The position numbers and the translations under genes are program-made. From positions 268,948,515 through 269,012,514 of the forward strand of contig OX352773.1 of the NCBI GenBank assembly GCA_947095535.1: a stretch of 64,000 bases of DNA, in the 5' to 3' direction. This stretch comes from Poecilobothrus nobilitatus. Taxonomy: Eukaryota; Arthropoda; Insecta; Diptera; Dolichopodidae. The notes beneath the pieces were generated by a model. That model ran no database searches. It was given only the letters and a program-made list of their open reading frames with translations, and was not told where the DNA came from. Below are positions 15,001 to 23,935 of the stretch, piece by piece (positions within the stretch are counted from its first letter, which is position 1; every line of letters begins with the position of its first letter).

Positions 15001-18000
15001 ACCAATAACCAATTCATTACTTAAACCGTAACATATACATACATACCTACCCAGTAGAAAATCGGACCAGTTCCGCACTACTTAAAGAACTGATTACAGG
15101 TAATAATTAATCCATTACCTAACGCATTACCCGTAATGTAAATTTAGCATTACATTTAACATACGATGTCATTGGCGGTAATCAATCACCTCCGTGCAGC
15201 ATTACCTAGAACTAGTTACTGAACTAGAGTAAAGTAAGTAGTTATCGTATTCATTACTGACAACTAGTTACTTAACTGGTGAGAAAGAATTGGTCGCTGA
15301 ACACATTACCTAGAATTAGTTACAGAACTAGAGTAAAGTAAGTATTTATCGTACTCATTACTGACAACTAGTTACTTAACTGGTGAGAAGGAATTGGTTG
15401 TGAATATATTTGAAAATTATTCAATTTTCAAATAGTTTTAGCAGATAAAAAAATATTAGGTAGGTACTAGACATCTGCACAAATATATTCCTTTATAGAA
15501 ATTATCAAATGTATTTAAATACTGTATTCTAATTTAATACATTCCTTCAAAAAGCTTTAAATAAGTCAATAAGCTTTTTTTTAAGTCAATTTTTTTGTTT
15601 TCTTTTGTTGAATAATTTCAATGAATGAATTTAATTTATAATAAAAAACATTTACATAATTTTATAGTATACTTCATTTTTAAAAATTTCTAACTAACTT
15701 AAACTATAACTTAAATTACTAACTTAAATAACTATAAACTTAAACTAACTTAAATAATAAATATAATTTAATTCCGCCTTCCTGTTTTCCCATGTTACTT
15801 TTTCCTAAAAAAAAAAAAAAATGCAAAAGAAATTTTAAAATAATAAATTGTTTTTACCTATATCTTCTTTTTTTTTTAGAGTCGCACTCAGGACTCGGCG
15901 GAATTTCATCAGTTGACTCTTTATCCTAAAAATAGTTTATAGTTAATTTTTATAATTATATAATGGTAATTGACTAAAATACTTACTTCGGTTTTTATAA
16001 AATTTTTTGAACGGCGAATGCTCAAAATGCTTTGTGAACATTGACCCCTATCGTCACACTGGTTCACTATTCAAGCAAAACTTTTAAACTGACAAAATTC
16101 AAAATTAAATCGCACCGCTAGACAACAAAGGATTTGTGGCGCCTACAAAATATTATTTGTAGATACACACAATTCAATTATTAATAAAAAGAACAAAAAT
16201 TAGCATAATGATATTTATGCATTACCTGCAACATTACTTTTTCAAAAATGTAATCGTGCAAGGAACTAGTTTTTTTACTGTGATATGTAATCTACTAGGT
16301 AATCAATACAGATAACCCATTATCTTTTTAAGAAATGTAATCTAAAATGAACTAGTTCTTAATTGACAAAATATATAACAATTTAAAATGATTGGTTCAT
16401 TGTTGTTGTTGTTTCTCAGGGGGGGCGTCTAACCATCCTTACACCTAGGCCCTGCGACCCGCCATTCGTTCATTAGTTCTGTTACTAGTTGCCAATAACT
16501 ACTTCTAGAACTAGTATTTTAGGTAACTAGTTGTTAAAATTCCGACTGGGTACTTATATTATATAAGTATGTATTATATTATATTATATGTATATTTATA
16601 TTATATAAATCATTAAAGTGAGTCATCAATTATACATACATATATTATGTATTATTGTAATTATAAACATAATAACATTTCGTGTATGCATATACAAGAA
16701 TATGTAAAAAAATGTAAGAAACAATAAATTTTTTGTGATATCAAATTGTGGCAGAACATTGATATACTTGTGTATGTACATATATACATAAGTATTATGT
16801 AAATTTTTTTAGCATATGCATTGGCAGAATTTTACATAATATATGTACATGTAAAACACAAAAAAAGGAACATCTAAAAGGAAATTATGTTACTTGCTGA
16901 ATAATCTAAGTTATGATTCCAATCTGATCTTGAATATTGAAAAAATAAATTTCTTTTTATTATACCCGTACGTACGATAAGCATTTGTCTGTATATACCT
17001 AGTTCAATTTTCCATTGTTTAAGGCCAAGAAGTTCATTAAACAGTTGAGTTTGTATTTAACGTACATTTCGTTATCTATAAATAAATGTAGTTATACAGA
17101 GCCAACAATAATTTAGATCTCAAATAATTATGCTATATTTAAATATATGTATGTATGTATGTATGTATATACATACTTGTTTTCTTATTCATACTTATCC
17201 AGGATGATTTTCTTTCAGTCTTAAATATTTATAGGGTGATTTGGTGAACCAAAACGGGGTTTGCAGTTTTTTTTTTTAAGTTTTAAGTTTTAATTTACTT
17301 TTACTTATATCTCAAAAACTACGCAACTAATTAATAAGTTTGATATACCATCAGAAAGCTTTGGACTTCAACTTCCCAAACTTCATCTCAAGAACCGAGG
17401 GAAATAGATGCAATTTTTTGCTAATTTTGGTTTTGAAAATATTCACCTTAAAAATGTTCAAGACTGAAATAAAATCATCCTGTATATTTTCAGAAAAAAA
17501 AAGTTTTCCGCATTTTTTTTTTAAATCCTTGTTAATATTTTCTTATTTTATTTTTAGGGATTTTTTAACGGAATGCATATTTCCATCACCGACAAGGCCA
17601 TATGGTTTGTAAAATATTTTATATTATAAATTTAATATTAAAGATCGGATAATAAAGTTTTAAATTTTAGTAACATAATTTATTTAAAAATTCTTACTAT
17701 TTTAGAGTTGCCATGGGAACAAAAAACGGTTTGGGGAGCAATTTTCGGATTAATGTTGTTTGTAGCTATTGCTGGCAATTGTATAGTGTTATGGATAGTT
17801 TTAGGTATTTAAAAAAAAATATTAAATTAAAATATAGGGTAAAAATAAATTTTTTTTTTTAATTAAAATTTTCAGGTCACAGAAGTATGAGAACTGTTAC
17901 AAATTATTTTCTGTTAAATCTTAGTATAGCAGATTTGCTCATGTCCTCATTGAATTGTGTTTTTAATTTTATTTTTATGCTCAATTCAGACTGGCCATTC

Positions 18001-21000
18001 GGATCGCTTTATTGTACAATTAACAAGTATGTATATATAAAAAAATTATTAAATAACAAAATGTGTATGTACGTATATTTTATATATGTATGTAAATAAA
18101 AAATTTAAATTTTTTAAATTAGTTTTATGGCCAATGTTACGGTTTCTACTAGTGTATTTACTTTAGTAGCGATTTCATTTGATAGGTAAGTAAAAAAACA
18201 AAGGTAAATGGGTCTAAAATAATTGTTTTAATTAATTTGGAACACTTTTTATTTGCTTAGATATATCGCCATTGTACATCCACTTAAACGACGAATATCA
18301 AGAAAAAAAGCACGAATGATTTTATTAATAATATGGATTTTCAGTTGTATTTTATCAACTCCATGTTTATTGTATTCCTCAACAATGACAAAAAGGTAAG
18401 GATGTATGTTATTGTTTTTTTTTTTAATTATATTTTTTTTCATCAGATTTTAATGTAAATCTTGATCTTAGATTTTAATTTAATCAAAACTAAAAAAACA
18501 ACCAATAAGATAAAATGAAAAACCGTTTTCAAACGCGCAAATTTTCCAAAAAGCAATTAAAAATTTTAAGAATAGTAAATTTTCTTAGAATTTTATATGT
18601 AAGGAAAAACAAGAAACAAACTTTAAGGAAACCCTATATAATTAAGAAATGCTGTTACCACATGTAAAATTATATTGTTGAAATTTTAATTTTTTTGATT
18701 TACTGTGAAAAATTTGTTTTAAAATAGCGAATTTTCAATTTTTGGCTCCTATAATATCTTTTAAATAGGGAGAGATATAAAAAAAAAATTCTAATGTAAC
18801 TAATTCAGAAAGATCTTTGGTTTTCTTAAAATTTCAAGGTTCTAACTAAAAGCGTTCCGGTGATATAAGAACAAAATTTTGTGTTCGCATAACGGTATAA
18901 GCAGTATAAGTATAAATATATGTAAATATTAAATTGGACAAAATTGATTTATGTATAAAGCTAAAAAAATATCCAAGCTAATAGGACATTAGCCATTTGG
19001 TGTTTTTAGATGGAAAAATATTAAGCTCAACTTGATTTACACGTATTTGAAAATGAGGCTTTTTGCAATTTTGAGGGGTGTTGCTCTGTAATGTGTGCGG
19101 CTACATGAAAAAGTTTTTTTACTTTACATTAATATTTTTAAGATACCCAATACCTACATATGGTTAAAATTTCATTGTTCTATCTTCAACAGTGTAGAAG
19201 TTTTATAAATAGACGGACGGAGGAGGGATAGAGTGAAACTATAACAAGATAATTTTTCAAAATACTTTTGAAAAACGTGTTAAAAATATACTGGTTAATT
19301 TAGCATTTATACTTCTAATGTTTGTTAAATTTTGTTAGAATGAAATATTTTTTATTTTATTAAAGATTTAATGAAGCTGAAAATATTTGAATTGTAGCAT
19401 TGTAGCTTCTTTGATCCATACGCCAAAAAGTTAAATGAAGAAAAATGAGCTAAAAGTAAATCTAAAACAAAATATATTTTTAATTTTTAACGTTTTTTAT
19501 AAAATTAAAACTTTCTTTCAAATCCAAAATTAATAAATTTAAGTAAGAAAAAAATAAATTTCATTAAACAAAAAACAGTATTTTCTTAATAATATCAAAT
19601 ATAACAACAAAAAAAGTAAATAATATATGTATTAATTTAAGAATAATTTCACAGTTTTGTATATACTTCACATTAAAAAAAAAATTATTTTGTATTCCAT
19701 ATTTTAAATTTTTTATCAATTATCAACAGCCAATCAGTTATTGTACTTAAAAATAAGAAAAATTAAATCGACACTAAAAGCAATTATTTAATTTTCATCC
19801 ATATGCATATAGTAAAAATTGCTGTTCCATAATCACTAGCACTGCAATGGTTATGAATCTAATATGTATGCATAAACTAAAAATTATAAGTTTGTGATCC
19901 ACATGCATTATTATGACGTGGATCAAATAAGAAAGCATCATTTTAATAGTAAAAATTGCATATATTTTGTAATTCAAACGCCAAAATTTTGGATATATTT
20001 ACATAGATCAAAAAAATGGTAATAAGTCTTTATATCCATTTTCGACAGAAGTATAAAAAACTTTTTCCTTCATTAAAATTAATTTTGATTTTTTTATATT
20101 AGAATTCTATTTTTTCTTCTATTTTAGATATTACAATGGAAAATCTCGAACAGTTTGCTTTATGATGTGGCCAGATGGCCGTTATCCTACATCTATCTCA
20201 GATTATGTGTAAGTATATATTGATATAACATATTATATGTATTATTAAATTTAATTCCAAATAAATAATATTTTAACTTCATCTAGATATAACTTGGTTA
20301 TTTTAATACTGACCTATGGTATACCAATGTTGGTTATGTTAATTTGCTATTTTTTAATGGGACGTGTTCTTTGGGGAAGTAGATCAATTGGTGAAAATAC
20401 AGAAAGACAAATTGAATCAATGAAATCGAAAAAAAAAGTTGTTAGAATGTTTATAGCAATCGTTTCAATATTTGCTATTTGTTGGCTCCCATATCATATG
20501 TTTTTTATATACTCATATCATTATAATGCTGTTGCTCAAACTCGTTATGTACAGCACATGTACTTAGGTAAAACTAATTAAACTCTTTCTTTTTTTATAT
20601 CTATGTATATATTATTTATATTTGAAAAATTTTATTAAATTCATTTTATATTAGGTTTCTATTGGTTGGCTATGTCGAATGCCATGGTTAATCCAATTAT
20701 TTACTATTGGATGAATAAAAGGTAATTATATATCATATTATGAGGGTTCGAGAGGAATTATTTAACTTCATTAGCTTATTCATGAAGCTTATTTACTTGC
20801 GATTTTATATGCATACATACATACATATATATATAGCTTTCTAATTCTGGGTTCTTAATTGGGAGTTCTTAAAATAAAATTATTAAAAATTTTTAAAATA
20901 ATTAATCAATACACATTATATTTATGTATTACAGGTTTCGATTATATTTCCAAAAAATTGTTTGTTTTATATGTATTAGAAAGTCTTCTATTAAAACCGA

Positions 21001-21376
21001 ATCACCCAGCATAATACTCAAAAATAAAGGATATCTAAGAAAAAAAGATGAAAGTAATATATGTACATATGTACATATTTTTGTTTAAATTTTTTATATA
21101 AAAAAAAAAACAATAAATACATTAAATTTAATTTTTACAGGTCAGTTACTTAAATGGAAAAGAAGTACCATGGAGACTCAAGTTCAACATAATAATGCAA
21201 TACAACCAATATGTGGTGAATACGCTAATAATATTAAAAAAGATTTATGTATAAAACAAAATTCTGGCTCATCATTGAAAATTCAACATGTTATACATGA
21301 AAATTCAAATGAAAAAAAATCATCAAATTGTGATAATGACAATAATCTTCAAAAGAATTGCGATGCTGAGCTTTGA
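1..21376 (+). CDS. TkR86C: Tachykinin/natalisin-type neuropeptide GPCR (5' end outside window)
   Basis: Class A G-protein-coupled receptor of the plasma membrane. In Drosophila TkR86C (NKD) responds to natalisin/tachykinin-like peptides (family knowledge). Eleven exons: 1-41, 17558-17604, 17706-17804, 17876-18026, 18123-18185, 18261-18395, 20128-20208, 20287-20567, 20655-20721, 20935-21053, 21141-21376. All junctions are GT-AG and the phases join to 439 codons plus stop. Visible landmarks are TM1 with the GN motif, LNLSIADLL in TM2, DWPFG before the TM3 cysteine (YCTI), DRYIAIVHP, CWLPYH in TM6 and NPIIYYWMN in TM7. The tail contains KWKRSTMETQ, which I recall from the fly NKD tail. The segment before TM1, DFLTECIFPSPTRPYELPW, also matches NKD. 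The 41-nt piece at the edge (ending ISAA plus AG) joins exon 2 as ISAAR-DFLTEC in the correct phase, so I place it in this gene across a 17.5-kb intron. That join is the least certain part. The start codon lies to the left. AATAAA-like signals follow the stop. Confidence 0.93.
42..2868. other. Left part of TkR86C intron 1, no gene seen
   Basis: AT-rich intronic DNA with runs of TA, TATG and poly-A/T. Open frames at 2109-2355 are short and low-complexity. A tRNA-like A-box stretch near 1090-1130 has no matching B box. I see no exon here. Confidence 0.6.
2870..3410 (+). repeat. Dispersed repeat family A, copy 1
   Basis: This segment shares blocks with 34830-35500 and 18690-19290, both in opposite orientation. 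Shared marks are the TTAGCACATTTTCAAAATAT opening, the CTCTGTTCGTCTGTCTG stretch, ACAAAATTTCTACACTGTTT and, further on, a CTGTTTAGGAGCTGTAAG block followed by TTTTTAAACACCT. The first blocks also recur inside the element at 48553. No coding capacity is seen. It is probably a non-autonomous DNA or Helitron-like transposon; the ends are not defined. Confidence 0.55.
3480..4320 (-). mobile_element. Non-LTR retrotransposon 3' end, degenerate (LINE family 1)
   Basis: On the minus strand, decayed frames across 4236-3690 resemble the region downstream of LINE reverse transcriptases: GFLYRCKTYFSHL, RPKMEYNAHIWAAG, LGYLDNVQNRDIHLINDP and, after a frameshift, NSFVMRTSRLCNHIPSHVF. The 3' tail at about 3600-3480 has the GGGGGTGGTTTTGG and GTTAAAGTCC blocks that recur at 33300 and 37250 on the plus strand. 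Frameshifts and the missing RT core make it a dead 5'-truncated copy. The clade (Jockey/CR1-like) is inferred from style only. Confidence 0.8.
4890..5060 (-). mobile_element. Probable LINE 3' tail fragment
   Basis: A more GC-rich island with CCCACCTCCCCTTTTAGCC and a poly-T run on its left side (poly-A on the minus strand). Layout and wording resemble the 3' tails of the retrotransposon relics elsewhere in the window. No coding part is preserved. Confidence 0.4.
5218..5275. repeat. ATT/TAT trinucleotide microsatellite
   Basis: A nearly pure run of TAT/ATT triplets with a few C substitutions. The open frame through it (5043-5300) is a by-product of the triplet repeat, not a gene. Confidence 0.85.
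5340..5410 (-). mobile_element. tRNA-derived SINE fragment
   Basis: The minus strand reads TGGCGTAGTTGTTAAGTCGC (A-box-like), then a GGGTTCAAACCT B-box about 35 nt on. The arms at the two ends do not pair into an acceptor stem, so this is a SINE head, not a working tRNA. A sister copy lies inverted at 5597. Confidence 0.6.
5597..5672 (+). mobile_element. tRNA-derived SINE fragment, same family as 5340
   Basis: It contains GAAGTTGTTAAGTTGCCGAC and AAAAGATCTTGGTTACAG, which line up with the minus strand of 5410-5340. The B-box is mutated (GGTTACAGACTCC). The two copies face opposite ways about 190 bp apart. Confidence 0.55.
5673..6419. other. Intronic stretch, no feature seen
   Basis: AT-rich DNA with a short TATG microsatellite near 6158-6185. 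Nothing else is recognised. Confidence 0.6.
6420..6960 (+). mobile_element. INE-1/DINE-like Helitron fragment
   Basis: Near 6860 it contains GTGCGGACGGACGAACGTAC followed by ATGGCTTAATCGACTCAGAA and a CTAACTCGCCTCCTTT block. The same order (GGACGGACGGACGGACAT, AAATCGACTC, CTAACTCGCTTCCTTTTG) occurs at 13960-14060. This signature is familiar from fly INE-1/DINE-1-type elements. The 5' part has two diverged copies of an AAAACTTGATCATC-containing unit. Noncoding and decayed. Confidence 0.6.
6961..8303. other. Intronic stretch, no gene supported
   Basis: AT-rich. The longest open frame (7615-7959) begins in a poly-A run and has no family resemblance that I can see; I treat it as chance. A TGGTATACCC block near 7890 could be the end of a decayed Helitron-like element. 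Confidence 0.5.
8304..8707 (+). mobile_element. 404-bp terminal-inverted-repeat element, TA-flanked, copy 1
   Basis: It starts AGGGTATTCACGAGTTGGTG and ends with the reverse complement (CACCAACTCGTGAATACCCT), with TA on both sides. Internal GTGCAAAATTTTGCA motifs repeat near the ends. Near the right end an ATG at 8540 opens a 29-codon frame (MSKKSGKKIISDYLLSQAYE..., ending EIFG) that runs into a consensus donor GTAAGT. This looks like the first coding exon of a lost transposase gene. The superfamily is not assigned: the TA flanks fit Tc1/mariner-type duplication, but a PIF/Harbinger-type 3-bp target is not excluded. Confidence 0.8.
8710..9170. other. Intronic stretch, nothing recognised
   Basis: AT-rich DNA without a coding or repeat signature beyond TATG runs. 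Confidence 0.55.
9180..9720 (+). repeat. Degenerate tandem repeat, unit about 130 bp
   Basis: Roughly three diverged units. Recurrent blocks are AAAGATCTTG(A/G)(G/C)GAGCTCTACAA at 9373 and 9507, CTGCTTGGGTGCTGA at 9430, 9551 and 9658, and TACTA(C/T)AAAAGT at 9462, 9600 and 9689. Period about 127-134 bp. Probably the inner array of a decayed mobile element. The 66-codon frame at 9404 follows the array and is not a gene. Confidence 0.65.
9721..10854. other. Intronic stretch, no gene seen
   Basis: AT-rich. A 16-25-nt block (AGTTGCGCCTTTAAAAA) occurs twice, at about 10751 and 10831, just before the next inverted-repeat element. Confidence 0.55.
10855..11323 (-). mobile_element. Terminal-inverted-repeat element copy 2, inverted relative to copy 1
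   Basis: It is the reverse complement of 8304-8707 along most of its length. The left end AGGGTATTCACGAGTTGATG is intact. The right end stops at CACCAACTCGT. The same ATG-led frame is present on the minus strand but has gained one base in the A-run, so it is frameshifted. About 50 extra bases lie near the left end, including a CTCCAACTCCTGAACAACCC partial copy of the terminus, which suggests a nested or rearranged end. Confidence 0.75.
11324..12092. other. Intronic stretch, no gene seen
   Basis: AT-rich, with a CATA microsatellite at about 11521-11546. No exon or element signature recognised. Confidence 0.55.
12093..14112 (+). mobile_element. INE-1/DINE-like Helitron with internal 147-bp array
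   Basis: The left border has a small hairpin (AAGTCG ... CGACTT) and then AATACCCTACACC. The right border is a CGTACGGACGGACGGACGGA run, AAATCGACTCCGG, CTAACTCGCTTCCTTTTGG and a terminal hairpin made by ATACCCTATAC and GTGTAGGGTAT. From memory, INE-1/DINE-1 elements of flies share this order of blocks. It carries no helicase and is therefore non-autonomous. The interior is the tandem array described separately. Confidence 0.7.
12300..13860 (+). repeat. 147-bp tandem array, about ten units
   Basis: The block TTTGGAGATA recurs at 12441, 12597, 12744, 12891 (mutated), 13066, 13213, 13360, 13506, 13652 and 13799, so spacing is 146-147 bp apart from two longer steps. Each unit also has GCTCGTTCGGAAGCTTCCAA, AACCCATGGACCAAATCCTC and AACACCATT. 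Because 147 is divisible by three, open frames run through several units on both strands with a 49-residue period. Frame sharing on both strands and the surrounding mobile element argue against a real gene. Confidence 0.92.
14113..14550. other. Intronic stretch, no gene supported
   Basis: A 66-codon open frame at 14327 shows no recognisable domain and has no splice or start context; not called. Confidence 0.5.
14551..15034. mobile_element. MITE-like element with terminal inverted repeats
   Basis: It begins ATGTTACGGTAAATATAATA and ends TTAAACCGTAACAT; the outer ATGTTACGGT pairs exactly and further bases pair imperfectly. The interior is full of CCGG(T/A)TATTATTAATAAT-type motifs. No coding sequence. 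Confidence 0.65.
15050..16550. mobile_element. 1.5-kb terminal-inverted-repeat element, TA-flanked
   Basis: Left end CCCAGTAGAAAATCGG, right end CCGACTGGG, each next to TA. Two direct repeats of about 102 bp (CATTACCTAGAACTAGTTAC at 15201; the related copy at 15303) lie near the left end, and ACTAGTT-rich motifs recur at the right. No transposase frame is seen, so it is a non-autonomous copy. Confidence 0.65.
16551..17557. other. Right end of TkR86C intron 1
   Basis: AT-rich DNA with a TATG microsatellite at 17147-17170. No gene. It ends at the TTTTTAG acceptor of the exon that starts at 17558. Confidence 0.6.
18690..19290 (-). repeat. Dispersed repeat family A, copy 2 (TkR86C intron)
   Basis: It lies in the 1.7-kb intron between the exons ending at 18395 and starting at 20128. 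Shared blocks with 34830-35500 are CAATTTTGAGGGG, GTAGAAGTTTT, AGACGGACGGA, GAGTGAAACTA and a TTTTTGGCTCCTATA-type block. Strongly diverged, noncoding. The rest of this intron shows nothing. Confidence 0.55.
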
Positions 21377-23935
21377 GTCTACAAACAAAACACTTAATAC
21401 CTATAAATAAAAAATTAATAAAAATAAGTCACAACGAAACAATATTATGTATAACAAATAAACAAATGATGATAAAAAAGGAAACTTTAGCCAATTAAAA
21501 TATGTACATACATTCTATTTACAGATACCATATACATATATACATACTTATATTTTATGAAATTGAAAATTTAAATTTAAGTTAAAAGAAATTCAATATT
21601 TAAAATTAAAATATATAAATATGTGCACATACATGCATATATGTATGTATATAAATTTGATTATAAACATTGTAAATATTGCTAAGTTTAACGTTCGTAC
21701 TACATGTAAATTTTTAAAATTTAAAATAAAAAGAATGAAATTTGAAGAGATTCAAAATAGGTAGTTTAGATATTTAATAAGAAAAAAATAAATGTAAAAA
21801 AGTTAATATTTAAGAAAATTATATTTTTTTTTATTTTCTTTAGAAATAAAAAAAGTTTTAAAAGCTATTATAGCATTCGTTATTGACCATTTCTAAACTT
21901 TTGAGGTGGTAAATACTAAAAAATAAGTTTTCACCTATAAAAGGTAAAGAAATACAAAATAAAGACATCTTTTGCAGAGCATAATGGGTAGAATGTAATT
22001 TTTTTATTTGGGATCAAATTTTACTTTTCGGTAAAAGTTAAGCTCGATAAGTTTAACTTAACGTCATGCTCAAATTAATGGCAAACAAAACAAAGTCATA
22101 TCAAAAACTCTCGAAATAAATCCTTAGCGGTCATATAAAGGTACTTGTTATCCTTAGGGGTTTTATAAAAGTACTTGCATGTATGTGTAGTTTTGTATGA
22201 AAGAAATATAAAATTTTATCCCGATTATTCACAGATATTCATGAGAAAAGTAGTTACTACTTTTATTAATCTTTTCTGATAAAATATTTAAATTTGTTCA
22301 TTATAATTTATAAAATATTATAAGTAGATATGAACTTATGTATGTATGTATAATTTTAAGATAATTAATACTATATAATGAGAAATATTATTTATTTAGT
22401 ATAAAAAGTAGTTACAAACATGCAAATAAGTTAAGTAAATCGTTATTATGATAATAAATGGTAACATTTACTATTACAAATTTTTATTTATCACACACAG
22501 CAGCTAAAAATTAATTAACAAAAAAAAAAAGGAAACTGTAAAAATAATTACTAGATACACACTCTTGTGTAAATTTATATTTGAACTAGAAATAAAAACA
22601 ATGACTTTCTTTAGTTGTCTCATAACGGAGATAAAAAGCTCATATATTTAATCAACTTAATTTTTTTTTTTAATTTATTGGTTTAATTGTTTCGGTATAT
22701 CGTAAGAAAAACAAAATAAAACAAAAAAAATGCTAAATTTCGAATTTTATTATAAAAATATAGTTTCCTATGAAAAATAAACGTTGTTTTTAAATTTACT
22801 ATTTATTCATAGTGTTAGAGCAACTCCTGTGTCTATTGTACATTATGTTGGTTTGTAGATTCTTTTTTGCACTTTTTGATTACTTACTCCCATTAAGTCA
22901 AAAGCTCATCTCCCACTGCAATTTTATAAACTTTATCATTTATATATCAATTAGGTCATAGCGTACTTGATTTATGCGACCGAATATTTTTACATATATT
23001 TTAAGTTTTTCTTCATCTCCTTCTAAAAACACATAAATAAGATGAAGTTTTTCAGCTTTACGTCAATGTACATATGATGATTGATCTTTCTCTATTCCTG
23101 TTTTAACAGCGTTTTGCCTTAATTACTAAATTAATTTAATATTCTGTTTGACTTTATAAATCTAAATTTTTATATTTATTTACAAGGATAGAAAGTTTTG
23201 TTTTATATAATAAAGCGAAAAAGTGTTATGTTTTAAAAGGTATTTTTAAGTTTTGAATGAAACCCATAAAATGTGTAAAAAAATCTAAAGATAAATTGGT
23301 TAAGAAAAATTTATTTTTAATTTCTATAGAAATGAGAATATTGATAGAACAAAGTTCATGTTACATTTACATTAGAATTTTTTGTGTAATTTGAATACGT
23401 TAGGGTAGTTAATATTAAAGTTTCTTTGCTATATAATAGAACGATCATAAAATAAGATATTTTTACTATTTACTTTAACATTAAATACATATGCTTAAAT
23501 TTTCGAATAAAATTATAGAGAACTTCTACAAAAATTCTCATAATAAAAATGATTACATATTACAGTTATGTAGTTTTTTATCTTCAAATAAATTCTGTTG
23601 TTAGGTTTCTAATAAAATAAAACAATTATTTGTATAAAAATATTTATATTAAAATAATAAAAATTGTTTATTAAAATTAATTCAGAGATATAATTTCGCT
23701 TACGTATTCGAGCTTTTCTTTTTCATCGTTTTTATTGTATTTCGTGAATGGTAACTAGTTTATTTCAAGAATTTGTTCTTGAAGTATCTAAGATACAATT
23801 AAAAAAAAGTGAAATGGTGAAATTATTTATTTTTTATTTTTAATTTAAAATTTTTATTTGTTAACTTTTAATAAATTTATATATTTATTCAACTCTTGTA
23901 CTTAATATTTATAAATTAGAGTAAAAACTTAGAAT
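21377..23935. other. Intergenic region between TkR86C and the transporter
   Basis: The TkR86C 3' UTR probably occupies the first part, with AATAAA-like signals just after the stop and near 21460 and 21725. The transporter 5' UTR and promoter should lie in the last part, but I cannot point to a TATA box or initiator among so many AT runs. No open frame with family resemblance is seen. Confidence 0.55.
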
